A DNA stretch of 64,000 nt from Galaxea fascicularis (taxonomy: Eukaryota; Cnidaria; Anthozoa; Scleractinia; Euphylliidae), in contig OX419343.1 of assembly GCA_948470475.1 (NCBI GenBank), positions 5,595,633-5,659,632 on the forward strand, given 5' to 3'. Position 1 is the first letter of the stretch, and every line of letters starts with the position of its first letter. A program made the position numbers and the translations under genes. The notes under the pieces were generated by a model. The model saw nothing but the letters and a program-made list of their open reading frames with translations. It was not told where the DNA came from and did not search any database. Positions 44,683-58,200 of this stretch are shown piece after piece.

Positions 44683-47600
44683 AGGTCAATTTTGGGTTGG
44701 CAGCTCCCAACGTCAATGGTTTCATAGCTCAGTCGGTAGAGCATTGCAGCGGAATTGCGAGGTCACAGATTCAAACCCCGTTGAGGTCCTGAAATTTTTT
44801 CAGGCTTCTTGATGCAATTGTAAAAATTGCAATCACAACTGCAACGATCATTCTTCATTTGATTTCATATCCACAGTTCACATATGATTTCTTTCATATG
44901 CATCATTCAGTGCTTATTCTGGGGAAAATAACCATTTTTCAATGGGCAGAGCCCAATATCAGGCAAACTTATCTTGTTTTAACTGTGTAGGTACTTATGT
45001 GTGCACTAATGATAGTGTAAGAATGTGCCATGCAATTGTGTGGAATCAAGGTCTTTTAACTACACTCTGAAGTCAGCACCAATTCTTCATTAACCTGGGC
45101 TGTGCTCTAGTGGTACCTGGTTGCCTTTGGCGACTTAGTTTTGCCTTTAGGTGAACAGGAAATATTGGTTTTGCACCAAACCTCTATGCTGGGTACCCTG
45201 GATTTTAAGATTTTAGAGATTTTGGGTGCCCAACTACTTATCTTAGAGCACAGCCTTGATTCATAATCGCCACTTACACAACTACACAACTACACTAATT
45301 ACAGTTCTATGAAGCCTGGGTCATTGTTAATTGACACAAGTACAATAGAACCTGCTGTTGCTCAGGAAGTGGATGAGCTGGTACAAAGTAAAGGAGGAAC
45401 ATTTCTGGATGCTCCAGTTTCTGGAGGTATGGACACAGACTTTAGGTTTTATCCTGATACTGGGTCTATCATAATTATTTAATTATTATACTTAAGACTC
45501 AAAACTTTCTAGTTGAGCACAGGTGCTCTATTAAAATATTGGGGAGACTGTCAATCAAATGGATTCTAAACTCAAATCAAATCAAACATTGGTTTTTGAG
45601 AAGAGGGGATAACCAGAGTACCTGTCAGGGTAGAGTAGAGAACCAATAAACTCAGCCCACAATTTATGACATCAAGTCTAAGAATTAAACCTGGGACACA
45701 TTGGTGGTGAGCGTGGTGAGGTGAGCGCTCTCATCACTGTGCCAACCCTGGTCCCCAGCTAAGACTTTGCAAGATGACAAGTTGAGCCATTTTTCGCTTT
45801 CTTGGGTTTGTGAAAGAAATTCATGCTCCAAATGGCTATCGAAAAAAAAAAAATTAAGATGTCAATTAATTCTTGAGATCCATGAGAATTTTGAACAATT
45901 TGCTGTTTTGAAAAGATTTTGAAAAGACCATCTGTCACCAGTTGGAAAGTCCACACAGCCTTGTTACTACCTCAAGGAAATGAATTAAATATTTTTGTCT
46001 AAAGTTTCTCAGTAACTTTCACTGTTCTTCAAATAATTGATAGAGTACAAAAAAAAAAAAAAAAAAAAATTGCACATTCCTACTAGCTAGGTGGTACACT
46101 GACATATTGGTTGATCCTCTTTAACTGAATTTATGACAGGTGTAACAGCAGCTAAAGGGGGCACCTTAACATTTATGGTTGGTGGAAAAGAGGAAAGTTA
46201 TCAAGAGGCTGTGAAAATATTACAACACATGGGCAAGAATGTTATACACACTGGCCCTTGTGGTACTGGCCAGGTAGGAATAATTTGATGTTTCACTTTG
46301 CAAGGCTTTGGTTCTTCCGTTGTTATGATTTGTTGCCCAAACTGTTCAGGGAGGTTACAACCTAGGGAAAGGGGAAGGGAACTCACAAAAAGGGTGTTAA
46401 GAAGAACTGCAGACTCCAGTTATGAAAAGAGAAGTAATCAGGGCATTCAACAAAACTTTGAGTCACTGCCTTTTTTGTATATATTCCAACAACCCACACA
46501 ATAATCATTTTATGGTTTGGTGAGAAACATATTTTGAGAAGAGATTAACCCTGGTGGCTTTCTCTGCTTGGAACATTTGTCTGCTTAAGTCTTTTGGTCC
46601 TCTACAGGTATGTTGTAGGGCAGGATGTATGGGTTTTGTGTTGTTGCAGGCTCAAAATGGTTTATCAGTTTGGAACACCTTGCATGGCTTGAAACAAAAC
46701 CTTCTTTTGTTGGCCATAAAAGAAAATCACATTGGCAGAAGCCGGCCATGCCGCCCCTCCAACAAAATTATGTCTTCAGCCCTCTTACCTTTGCACTTAC
46801 AAGGAAATGTCCTTTCTCCAGGCAGCAAAGATCTGTAACAACTTGCTGCTTGCTGTGAGCATGATAGGAGTCTCAGAAGCAACTAATCTTGCAATACGAC
46901 TTGGGCTTGAACCAGAGATGATTGCCAAGGTGATCAACACGAGCAGTGGACGATGCTGGTCAAGTGACACATACAACCCTTGTCCTGGAATTATCGAAGG
47001 AATTCCTTCAAGTAATAACTACCAAGGAGGCTTTGCATCACAGCTGATGGTGAAGGTAGGCAATCAGATTGCAATGTAAACAAAAACATTGTTTGGAAAC
47101 ATATACCCAATAATAGTTTTTAAACCACTCTGCAGTGTTATTCCAATTTGTTGAATTTGGGTGAACTGTCCAGAAGTAAGAATACCTCACAAATTAATGT
47201 GTCTAGGTAAGCTGAAAGCCACTCATTTGGCACTAATAGGCCGCCGAGGCCTCACAAGGCTGAAACAGCTGTCCTCGGCTGCTAATGCTCAGGCTCAAAC
47301 TTTATTTGGTAGATTTAAGGGGTAATGCACACATCCCACAAGCCTTACACTTTCATTGCTTGTCCAGAAATTAATTTGGCAGAAATGATGTGAAAAGCTC
47401 ACTTTCCCTACAAAACCTAAAATGTAGTCATTTCATGCTGTAATTTTGTAGGACAGTAAAGAAATGTGCTGAAGTGTATATTGCTGTAAAATGTAGACCC
47501 CTTGTGGCCTGACTTCCTGTAGGCAACTGCAGATGCGTTGTTTGTTGCACGAGGTTAACCTGTAGTTGAGCAAAGATAGCATATTTGGTGATCATCCTCT

Positions 47601-47836
47601 ATTCTCATGCTATATCAGTTTGATCAAGTGATGATTGTTAAAGGAGAAAACATGTCCCTCGTCTGTTTTAGGATCTGGGACTTGCTCAGAATGCTGCCAC
47701 AGCCACCAAAACTCCAACACCAATGGGATCACTAGCTCATCAGATTTACAGAATAATGTGCAATGGTGGATATGGCAAGCTGGACTTTTCGTCAGTCTTC
47801 CAGTTTCTCAAGGAGGATAAAAATAGCAATAATTAA
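42630..47836 (+). CDS. HIBADH: 3-hydroxyisobutyrate dehydrogenase, mitochondrial, 8 exons
   Basis: Exons 42630-42711, 42798-42814, 43433-43635, 43991-44035, 45305-45426, 46140-46273, 46822-47055 and 47672-47836 give 1002 nt and 333 residues (human 336). The enzyme oxidises 3-hydroxyisobutyrate to methylmalonate semialdehyde with NAD+ in valine breakdown. Residues 1-27 are an Arg-rich amphipathic mitochondrial leader. The Rossmann motif [16 protein letters not shown] is at 38-53, the substrate-binding DAPVSGG at about 151-157, and the catalytic Lys at 204 in GQAAKICNN. The C-terminus keeps [25 protein letters not shown] and DFSSVFQFL. The second exon is only 17 nt and contains GGPS. All splice sites are GT-AG. 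The gene is complete and appears functional. Confidence 0.97.
42798..42814 (+). other. HIBADH: 17-nt microexon of HIBADH
   Basis: Acceptor tttgcag, 17 nt, donor gttagg. Including it restores the frame between exon 1 (ends one base into a codon) and exon 3 (starts in phase 0). It encodes the linker between leader and Rossmann fold. Confidence 0.75.
44519..44877. mobile_element. Palindromic element with two opposed tRNA-like heads
   Basis: Arms caaatgaagaatgatcgttg and reverse complement near 44846-44870. Inside are two tRNA-like sequences in opposite directions. One is on the minus strand (about 44677-44606) with an A-box tagctcagtgggtagaac and a B-box cgggttcaagccccg whose T-stem pairs fully. 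The other is on the plus strand (about 44717-44790) with tagctcagtcggtagagca and cagattcaaaccccg. Each can draw a cloverleaf with wobble pairs, but position 33 is C in both, so real tRNAs are unlikely. Intronic in HIBADH. Confidence 0.75.
45097..45255. mobile_element. MITE, family E, copy 2
   Basis: Same ends and interior as 24192-24349 (gggctgtgctctag to cttagagcacagcc). It lies in the intron just before the HIBADH exon at 45305. Confidence 0.75.
45573..45757 (-). mobile_element. tRNA-derived SINE, reverse copy
   Basis: Reverse complement of the family at 12980-13271: shared blocks tgagaagaggggataaccag, agggtagagtagagaacc, the B-box-like ttaaacctgggacacattgg and an A-box-like gagcgctctcatcactgtg. 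It lies in a HIBADH intron. Confidence 0.7.
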
Positions 47837-48135
47837 GATCTTATGTAGATAAGGATTTTTAATACTGTTTATCAAAAACATGTTTGAAAGAGGGAGTGTT
47901 AGGTTTGCACTGTAATGTGAACACCACAAGACTCTTGATGTAAATTTGGGGAAACAATGTCTGTGCTAAGCTGCTCATCACAATTAAAACACCATATATA
48001 CCATTCTTGCAATATTTAATACAGTTCAGCATGGATGGAAATCACATTTGTCTTAAACAGTTAATTGACGAAAAAAAGGAGGAAACCTAGGTATTCCACA
48101 GATAAGTCGCACTCCCCCTTTTAATAAATGTTGGC

Positions 48136-48141
48136 AATAAA
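48136..48141 (+). terminator. HIBADH: Candidate polyadenylation signal of HIBADH
   Basis: AATAAA 300 nt after the HIBADH stop codon; the downstream sequence is AT-rich with few T/G blocks. No other canonical hexamer occurs closer to the stop. Confidence 0.4.
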
Positions 48142-48304
48142 ATGCTTCATTTGATAATCAACCGGTAGTCAACTGAAGTTGCGTAGTAAAACCCAACCTT
48201 GTATATGAGTTCCATGCTGAATCCATTCTCATGGAATAATAATCATATTATAGTTTTTATGCTATTTTAATAATAAATATCAGTACAGTTAACCTTGATC
48301 TACA

Positions 48305-48430
48305 TTCTATACAAAAATTAATCACCTGATGAGGGAATTCTTGTTAAATTTCATGCAAAAAACCGATCATGTAAAATTTAACGTGGAATTCATGAGTCAG
48401 ATGATTAATTTTTCTTGAATCCTATAGCTT
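48305..48430. mobile_element. Imperfect inverted repeat
   Basis: tctatacaaaaattaatcac to gattaatttttcttgaatcc, with gggaattcttgttaaatttc facing aaatttaacgtggaattcat. About 125 bp; arms carry several mismatches, so it is an older copy. Confidence 0.5.
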
Positions 48431-51400
48431 CTTATTTATAAAAAAACCTAAGCTTCCTTCGACCATTCTTTTTGTTTGAGGTAGACTTCCACCGTGCTGG
48501 TAAGTGTAAATGGCTTCTCGTTAAATCTCCCGAGAAAGTAATATTTTAAATTAAAACAAGGAAAATATTGATGAGTAGCACGGTCGTGACTACATTCTAG
48601 GGATACTTTCTTATTAATTGCAATATCTCGGCTTGTAAAGGCTATTTCACCCTGAAAATTTTTCCCATATCATGCAAATAGGTCTTCTTGATGTACAAAT
48701 AATAAAAAGTTGTATCCGCTTCAAAATAAACCTGGAAATAATTTATGTTTCCAAAAAATATGACTAAATGTACGTGTAACGCGTTACACAGACAATAGCT
48801 GCGGGAGTGTATTTTGAATAATTTCTCCACTTACAAACACACAAATCTTACCAAATTCTGGTTACAAATCGGAATAACAAAGGCACACACACACAATAAC
48901 TTCCAGATACTTTTCTTTATTAGAAGTTCTTGAAAAACTACATGTTTATACCGACCCTTCGTTGTAACGCTGCACATTTTTTTGAAAGGCATTTTCTAAA
49001 ATTGCTCGATACCGCTCGGCACATGTCTCAAAATACAAAATAAAACATGTGAAATGAATGGGCTGTATGTGATCGACGATATGTCAAAGTTTAAAGTCAA
49101 GATACAAATCGAGAAGCAATTTAGAACAAATTGAAAAAGACTGAAACACTTTCTGCACTGCACTGGTAACGTCCAAATCAGCAACGGACTCACCACTTCC
49201 TTTCAATATTTTGCTGTTTCTGAAGCGAGTATTGCACTTTGATTGGGCAACGTATCGTGGGCTTGTAATAACCGACAACTGTGAGCATTTTAAGCCATTT
49301 TCATTCGCTGAAGCCGGAGATTTTTAGCTTTGAGCGATGCTGAAACATTTTGCGCGATGATGCTGTGCTCATTGAGCGTAGCGAAGCACGCTACCCTTGA
49401 AAATCTCCCGTCGAAGATCGGCCATAACTCCGGTGCAGTTGAAACGTTTTGCTTCGTTCTTGTGACAAACAATCGGGGGGTCTAAAGGGATTCTTAAGGG
49501 CTAGAATCAGTGTGACCGAAGCACGTGTTTTGAGTGAATGCGGAGGTTAACAAATCAAGTATGGAGACAAAAGAAAAAAAGTCGGTCTACGGTACGGTTT
49601 CGCGCAAGAAAGCGGCCCAGGAGCGAAGAGAGGTTGAAAAGAGAGAAAGGAATAGGCTTCATTACCAAAAAAAATAAGCAGAAAATAATCGAAAGAGTGA
49701 AGGAAAGAAGATATGAAAAACCTGGCCTAAGGGAAGCGAGGTGTTGAAAGGCCACTTCTATTGGCGTGATAACATTCATGACATGACGTATACGCTAGAT
49801 ACTAAAAGAGTTGCAGCAGTGTTTCCAGCAACTGTGAGACATATCTGTAGTGACCTTACAGTAAAAAAAGTGCAACAAGAAGCCAATCTACAAACTCTCC
49901 CTTATTGAGCATGAAGAAATCATTGCTTTTGTTGTAAGACAGCTGAGGGTTGAACAAAAAAGATGTAGAAACATTTGCTCAGAATCAGAACATAGCAGCC
50001 CTAAATATCAAAGCAAACATGTATTTACCCTAAATATGTAGAATTATAACTTTTTTGCTTGTAAATAATGCTTTATTTTAGAAAAAAGGCCAGAATCTAA
50101 AAATTGACCACGCCCACAAAGGATTATGGGTAAATAGAAAAACTGCTTTTTATATCAAATAACTGTAGTTTTTCATGAATATTGCTTGAAGCAAACATTA
50201 AAAGCTAAAGTAGACACAGAGAAACAATGAATAAAGCATTTTAGCATTTTAAAGGTTTTTCGCTTATGTAACGCAAAATGGAGTCATGATTGTGCTACTC
50301 ATCATTATATTTCCTCGCTTTGCAAGTAGGTTTTTCCGTTGTAAACTGAGATGATGGTTTTGAAAACGTAATTGTTTTGAATTGCGTCTGCATTGCTATG
50401 TGCAATATTGGCTTGCCTTGTTTTCAAGTTGCAATTCCACTCTGAATGTCTTGCTTCATCTAGCTATGCGATTCTGAGATAAAGGAAGGGTAGGAAGGTG
50501 CAATTTTTAGCATCCAGCCATAATTCGTACTGTCTTAACGTACCTTTCCAACGCTTGGATGATTAAGTCCCATTGAAACCCTCATTCTGGCCCGAGTTGT
50601 GCAATGCATGGATAGTTTTATCCAGAGGATAAGTGACTTTAAGTAGTTAAATCTGTATTGATGTATGTTTAATGCACTAGATGGCAAATCATTTGCTGGA
50701 TTAAAGACTATACACTCTTCAACTATTTGAGCTTTAAAAGTGGCTAGGGGCCCATTTCTGAAAACTCCAGAAACTTTTTGGGTGCTATGTTTCAACAAAT
50801 TTGCCCTTTCATATCTTGAAATTATAGTGAAAGGCCAGGTGTTTAGAATAAGCGGATCGCAGTTTTTGAAATGTCTTTTCACACCTGAAAAGTTTACAGG
50901 ACTTTCAAGAAAAAGGCCCCAGAGCCTACTGGTACTTTTTCTTTACAGTATATAAAATTAATATCCCCATTCCAGCAAACACAGGTTATGAGGATAAAGG
51001 AAGTGCTCATCAAATATGAAATGTGTTGATGTTTAACCAAATTCTCTGAACTAGTAGTAAAAGAAATATGAGAGGACCAGTTAAAAGAATGTCCATGTTG
51101 ATGGTAGGGCTCACAGGGTTGAATTGAATGAATGAGTGTATTTAAAAAGATGCTGGGAAGCCCATCTAAAGTGTCAATGAGCACTTCAGACCTTTGTTAT
51201 TAAACGCTGGTAATAATATAAATAACAAAGTTGAACCTGGTGCCAAACACTTGCTTCTTTAACCAATTTATTCGACTTCATATTCAAGGCTTTGTACAGC
51301 ATTTTCATGTCTCTGATAAAAATATCAATTAAGCATATATGTTCAAGAGTACAACCAGAAGCTACCGAACAATAGTATTTAAAATTACTCCACTCCTGTG

Positions 51401-51454
51401 AGTGGTGTCTTAATAGACATTTTTTTAGAATGCTCATATATTTAGTTCGTTCAG

Positions 51455-51580
51455 AGGATTTATTGGTTTGCACCTCCCCCCACCCCTCTGGAAATTTAAA
51501 TTTAGCTCCACCCCCTCCCCCTTGGAATTTCCTTTCACCTTCCACAGGGAAGGTATGAATATTTTCAGGAACTGTACATG
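51455..51580. repeat. Dispersed repeat family C, copy 3 (shortened)
   Basis: Shares ggtttgcacctcccccc, ggaaatttaaatttagctcc and ggaatttcctttcacctt with the copies at 9868-10060 and 19040-19215. Confidence 0.65.
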
Positions 51581-52064
51581 TGGCAAAGCAAAGTTAAAAT
51601 GCAAATAAAATGAACTTTTTCTTTACACTGTTTCTATTTATGGTGTTCTTTACAGGCCCGCCAGTCCTCTCAGGGTTTGGAAGCTTGTAGTACGTTGTAG
51701 GGATGGCTAAATGCAACAAGTTTTTGAGCAACATCACTTTGAGGATAAGCTAGCAGCTAGCTTATACCTAAACCAGCCATAAGTTAGAAAACTGTAAAAG
51801 GTTATTGTATCTCCTTGTTTGTGGCCAGAGCAGTAATATGGGAAATCTTAAAGCCAAAAGCTAGAGGCAGAGATCCTACTCACGCTAAATACTACCATGA
51901 CAATCATCAAGCTTTAATGCAAAAAAAAAAGAAAAACAAAACAAATAAAGCATTGTAGTTCCTATTGCAACATCATTACAAAATGTTAAACTACTATTGG
52001 ATTACTGTTTTGCCTGTACAGTTATCTGCTCAGGTAAAACCAATAAAAATAATATTTGTACAAG

Positions 52065-52070
52065 TTTATT
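52065..52070 (-). terminator. ESPL1: Candidate polyadenylation signal of separase
   Basis: AATAAA on the minus strand, 226 nt after the separase stop codon. Canonical hexamer in a suitable place; no further support. Confidence 0.4.
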
Positions 52071-52295
52071 ACACAATTTTAACATTTAACCGTGATGTCC
52101 TAGTCATTTGCTTCCATCTTATTAGCAGCAGTTTCCATTGAGAAATCAGCTTCTGTATCTTGCATCCATCTGAAAGTGGCCATACGTATTTGGTTTTTGT
52201 GGTAGTTTGCCTTAAAACATCCCTTTGTGTTATCAGGCTTGCATGAAATGTTGACACTAAAATCATTCCCACATCTTCCTTATGGATGCTTTTGT

Positions 52296-55200
52296 TTATG
52301 TTTTGATGTGCACAGGGAGCCCATAAAGCACAGGCGACGCTCCTATTAAGTACTTCAGCTTGCATGCTTGGCGAGATTGGCTTAACACTTCTGGTAGTGA
52401 CAAGTACGTGTCTGGATCAAGCCACTGCTTTAGAAGTGACTCACTGAAGCGATCAATATCTTTATCTGTAACATCCCACAAGTTGGCAACAATGGCTGGG
52501 CTGAGAGTGAAAAAAAGGAACATTAGCCGAGCTGTGCCCTTTGGCCCACGTAATGCTCCAGATATGTTTCATAATGTAACCAATGTTAATTAGGAAGATC
52601 ACACCCTCATGCATTTTTTTAAAAGGATTAGCATCTGTATGTATTTTACAACTTACAACACCTCTGTTTTGATTTTTAATTTTGTACCACTTGTCACGAT
52701 TGGACTCACTGACATTGGTCTTGATGACAAGAAAACTAGGGGCAAATTGGGTGCTTGTGATGAAGTCTCCTCAGTTAATTTCAACATTTTCATGAGTGGT
52801 CAGACCGCCTGTTGAAAAATAGCTTCCTTTTGCCATGGTTTTGTTTAGATTTCACTAAGTAACTGACACAGATAATTTTCACCGGTATACCTGACAGATG
52901 ATTGTCTTTCAAACTCCACAAAAAAACCCAACCCCCTGCTTGATCCAAAGTGCAATTATGTAAGCCATTGATTAGACTCTACGTCTCCAACCATTCAACA
53001 GAAACGGATTTAATAATCATATTTCGAAGATTTTCACCGAGGGCAAAAGCAGGAGGGGAATAGTTGACGGTGTATTAGCCTGTGTTTTTAAATTCTACAA
53101 AGTTGTTATTAACTTTTAAGTTGTCCACAATATTTGCTTGAGTTTAGAATGGAAAAGAAGATAGCCTAGCGTTGAAAAACGTTCGGTTTTTACTTTTTAC
53201 ATTTTAGCCTTGTAAATATTTTGTCAACTTTTAAGTTGTTGCATCAAACACTTACCAGCCAGCTAAAAGGTAGTTTAAGACCATTCCCCTAGGCTCACAC
53301 TCACCACCAACCTAAGAAAAAAACACCTTGTAAGAAAATGGGTACAGAAATAACTGACAGATGAGATCTATCCTCACCATTAGTTTGCCAGAACTGCAGC
53401 CCATGAGCAAGGTGACTGCTTGACAATCAAGTCTCTGAATGTCATCCCCTTGAAGAAACTCTCGTCCTGTTCCATGGCCAAAATAGCTGTAACAAAAAAC
53501 ACTGGTCAATTTTATATTTAGTGAACATTATTGGGGTTTCATTAGAAGCTGAGAACTGGTGAAAAATGCCACCCACTTTGCCAGAATTTACCTCTCACCG
53601 TTGTGTACTGTCTAGATTTTCACTCAAATGATTAAAAAGTGTTCATCAGGTCGCTGCCTACTTTGGTTAGCTCAGATGACCTTTTCGAAAATTATTGAAA
53701 CCCCCAACGTTGTCTGCAATATGCATGAAATCAACCACACAACTGACAGTCAGACTTAAGATGTTTTTCTTATCAAACTCACATGAACATCTCATGGTCT
53801 GTCAATGCCTTACTGAACTCCTCCTTTGTTGGAGCCTTTCCAGTGATGCCCTGCCATCCATGCTCACTGCCAGCAAAAGAAAAAACTATGTCAATGGCTA
53901 GTCTCCTTTGCAGCGGGTATTAGGGTCATCACGTAATGCTCGATCCTCCCCACTAGTTATTGGGGAGGACCGTTGTGTGACGACCCTAAGAATGGCTGCG
54001 AAGGAGACTAGTCAATGACGAGATGGAGGGAATCTCTCAATGATATAAAATTCTAAAGTTACTCAAGAAAGACTTTCCAAGGGCTATTCTAAGGCTTCAC
54101 CATATGGTGGGTCAAGGATAACTGCTACTCCTGCAGGTAAGGAGTTCACCGTGTTGACAATCAGTACATTGTTACTGATGGAAGGTCCTCAAGCCATGAT
54201 GTTAAAAATTAAAAGATAGAGCTTACGTTTTACCTTTCAAACCACTTTTGGAACATCTTTTGTGTGTTAGGGAGGTTATTTTGAGGATTGAGAGCATAAA
54301 ATGTTTTCACAGGATCCACACGAGTTAATTGCATCTGACAGGCAACCTAAAAAGATCAGATAATGACTGTTACAAAGTAAATATAATTATTTGGTATTAA
54401 CATGATGCAGTTTACATTTTTCTTTTTAAGACTATGCCTTTGAGGGAAGACATACATCTTATAGAGCTCTATACAAAATGTGCAACATCATTTCACCAGT
54501 ACAAGCACTGACTAAATCCTCATAAAAAAAATTACATGGTAGATGTCCAGTACAAAGAGGAGTGTACAAATTACTGTGCTCAAAACTCAGCATCAACTTG
54601 ACTAAGTTACAAATTAAAGAAAGTTTGAGGTAATACCAACAAATGACAAAATGTTACGACTACAAAAGTGAATTTACTCAAGACATGCTGTTAAGGCATT
54701 GAGAATTGAAAAGAGTTGTTCAGGGCAACTAACCATCATTTGCACAACATGAAGAACCTGGTCAGGCCAGAGGTATATGGTACTGTTCCATTGCAAGCAT
54801 AGCAAAAGGTGCACTTATCTTATGGCATGCCAGCTATGTACCTTACAGTATTTACCTTTGAGAGTAGAAACTGCAGAGATGGAACACGCGTCACAGGGTG
54901 GTCATACAACATGGGTATACTCTCCCAAGGAAGGTGTTGAATATCCTGCATGATAATGTGACACAATCTCAACTTTAGAGGGCACAAAAGCATTGTCACA
55001 GTAGGTAACTATAACTGTGCTCTTTATTTATCAGACTGACAGTGCTACTTACCTTGCCAAGAATGAGAATGACAGGATGTCGAGAAACCATTTCTGGGCT
55101 GCTTCCATTCCTACAAAGGGAAATCAGTTTGACGGACTAAGTACATAAGGATATTATGCACTGAATTGGCCACAAAAGGTTCTGTAAATCTTTGAAAGGA

Positions 55201-58200
55201 ATCCGACTAGTCTGTGACTAGCCATTTAGCTGTGGACAGTTTACAAAACTTAGGTTACAAAGCCAGCAAGTGTCTACAGACAGCCGTTGGGAATAATTCC
55301 CAGCTCATCCTACCATTCAATCACACTGCCTCTACAACAAAAAAATATGACAGCACAAAATTACCAAAAAAAAAAAAAAAAAATGAGGAATTACATTTCA
55401 CACCTGTGCTGAGCGTGTCCCTTGTCACCACATGAAAATAAGCCATCAGTGAGATCCTCAAACTCATGTAGGAGCTGCAATAACAAAAAATCCACCAGTT
55501 AGTGTAGAGGTAAAGCAGTCTGGAGTTGCAGTGTTACAGACTGAAGAATCATATCCTCCTAATTCATCTGTGACAGCTTTAAGTACAACACTGTTGGCCA
55601 TGCACATTGGCCTTGCTCTTTAAAAAAATAATTTTTCCATTTAAGCTGACACTTTGTTTAACTTATTATTATTATTATTATAATTATTATCATTATTATT
55701 ATTTAATTAATTTGCCAACAAAAAGGTGACAACACAATAGAACATTAAGTCCCCAACAAAGTGTGGAAATGTCACTGTTTTAAAGGACTCAAAACAGGCA
55801 AGAAACAGCAATATATTTACTTGACTCAAGGATGGAGATGTAGGATCTGTGCCGGTGATTTCAGCAAATGCATCATTGATCTCTTTTCTTGATAAGTGGG
55901 ATGCGGAGCTTACAAGAACCTGAAAAAAAGAAACGCAAAATGAAGTAGAATGTCTAAAAATGCATAATCCTGTTCAATACTGAGATGTACATAGACATGT
56001 ATCAAAGAAAATAAAATCCTTAGTAGGAAACAGTGAAGAAACAGGGCTCAAAGACATGCATACCCCTTGGTGTGGAGGTAACAACACATTTTTACAAAAC
56101 AGAGCATACCTCAAGCATTTGCACATCAGGCTCACATCCACACATGCACATAATTCTCTGCTGCAGTTTCCTGGCAATTTTCATAGCTGAATCCTCACAA
56201 CCTTTGCCAACTGGCTGACCAAGAAGAATTCCTTTCCATCTTCCAAGCCAGGAAGCCTCAAGTTTTTCCAAGAAAGTCTGAGGGTAGAAGTTTCATACAA
56301 CAGTCACCTTGGTGATTAAAGATTAACATGAAATTCTGCATTTGGAAAATCAAAAAATTCTCAACCACACCCCTGGAGACATACTGATTTTGTTGTTAAT
56401 ATTCAGGTACACAATATACTGTACTCCACATTGGCTTCTTCCACCCAAATGGCTAAAAACGTACTGGTAAAAAGTGAAAAAAAAAAAAAAAAAAAAACCT
56501 TCATATGGGGTAGCATCTCATCTAGAATGGTTATTACATTCAGTGACACCAGTGTCGTTCACACAAGGATTGCAGCCCTATTTTTCCTGAGAGATTGGTT
56601 GGAGTTTGATTATAAACCGAACATAAGTAAAAACTAACAGAAATGTAACAGTTTTGTACAGGACTGTGGAACTGTAACCAATACTACATGGCACTTTGCA
56701 AGCAAATGTCTCACCATCATTTTGGTGTTAAGCCTTGTTCTCTGAGCCCACCACTCTGAAGTATTGTCTACACTCATGCTCTTGACATTTGCACTCATGA
56801 GGTCATTAAACTCTTCCATCAGACTGTACTCAAACAGCTTAGTGAGATCCATAACTACATCTTTTGACTTAAAAAAATTGATGCCAAAGATTAGTATCAA
56901 CAAATGACCATGACTTATTAACCACTTAACCCTTTCAACATTTAAATTATCTTTTGTTGCTCCTACACATTTCCTACAGATGTAGTAGGAAGAAATTATT
57001 AAGATATCAACCGATCATCTTGACCCTGGCCTTACTTCTTGTGACAACTCTGTTTTCTAAAGCATTGATATGAAAAGGACAATTTGATGCTGATCAGATA
57101 ATTGTGTTTGAACAGCATGTTTAGTGACATTTCAAATGTAAATAACACCAAAAATGATGATCAAATGTGCCCAATGTGTATGTTCAGTGGTCTAAGAAGC
57201 AAACATGATGGCCAGGGTTGTCAATTGAAAAAGATTTTAAGTACAGGCAGAATCTAAGAAAACAGATGGCACTCAGAGGTAGCAAAAACCATGTTTTCCC
57301 TACATTTTCTCTTTTAACCAGCAAATTGTAGCTGGCAAAACTGGATGGCCAGAGACGAAGTTAAAAAGACCAACATAACAGAGTTAGTCTTTAAGTAAAC
57401 AAAATGGACAGAAGTATCTTCCAGTGTATAAACAACTACTTTCTTTGTCAAGCTGGATTGAGTTAAGTCTAATGACAGCCTGGACACACCTCATTCTCCT
57501 TGATTTGTTCTTCTCCTTTAGTTGTGTTAATCTTAACAAGCACAGGTTCAGCACCTGCTCTGATCCTACATATGATCAGTTCTGTTTCTTCACTTCCTGG
57601 CTGCTTGAAAGTCTCCAGGGTACACACTGTCCATTCTGTGAATTAACAAACCATTATTACATGCACACTATTAGGCAACAAATTCTTGTGTCCGGTATTG
57701 AAGAGTTACTGTAAATTCATCTACATTTCAACCAACAAAATACTTAAAACAGTTAAATCAAGCATCCTGATTGCCTCACCAGGAAAGAGTGGTGATACAC
57801 TTTATAAAGTTCCAGCTGTTTAACACTGGACTTCATCAGGGACCTGTGATGAGGCCAGCTAGTCCTGCCACCATTTGTATCATAATATACCACTTATTAA
57901 CCGAGAGTGAGACCATTACAGGGAAATCTCAGACCGGCCTTGATGTACTGACCCCGCGAATACATCAGGGCCGTGGTCTGAGATTTCCCTGTAATGACCA
58001 AATGGATGAGGTTAATAAGTTATTTATTATATGGCCTTTTTAGCGATAATAAAACTCGCTCTTGCTGTGGCTCTCTTCGTCGCTCATACTAGAGAAGTAT
58101 CTGTATGCTAGATTTCTTTCAGTTATTGAAAATATAGTTGTACTTTGTCCATATTTTTTTGTTGCTTTCGCCCACACACTTGTAGCTTTTACTCACAACT

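Larger units (their letters stand above)
47837..52295. other. Gap between convergent HIBADH and separase
   Basis: No gene I can support. Contains the 3' UTRs of both neighbours, the inverted repeat at 48305-48430 and the family C repeat at 51455-51580. ORFs such as 49538-49747 (Lys/Arg-rich) and 50535-50882 show no domain or splice context. Confidence 0.5.

Noticed and set aside
44606..44790. Two tRNA genes
   Set aside because: Both lie in a palindromic repeat, have C at position 33 and imperfect stems, so they are tRNA-derived repeat heads.
49538..49747. Lys/Arg-rich plus-strand ORF
   Set aside because: Composition-driven open frame in an AG-rich stretch; no homology pattern and no start context.
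50535..50882. 115-codon minus-strand ORF between HIBADH and separase
   Set aside because: No domain, no splice context, low-complexity neighbours.
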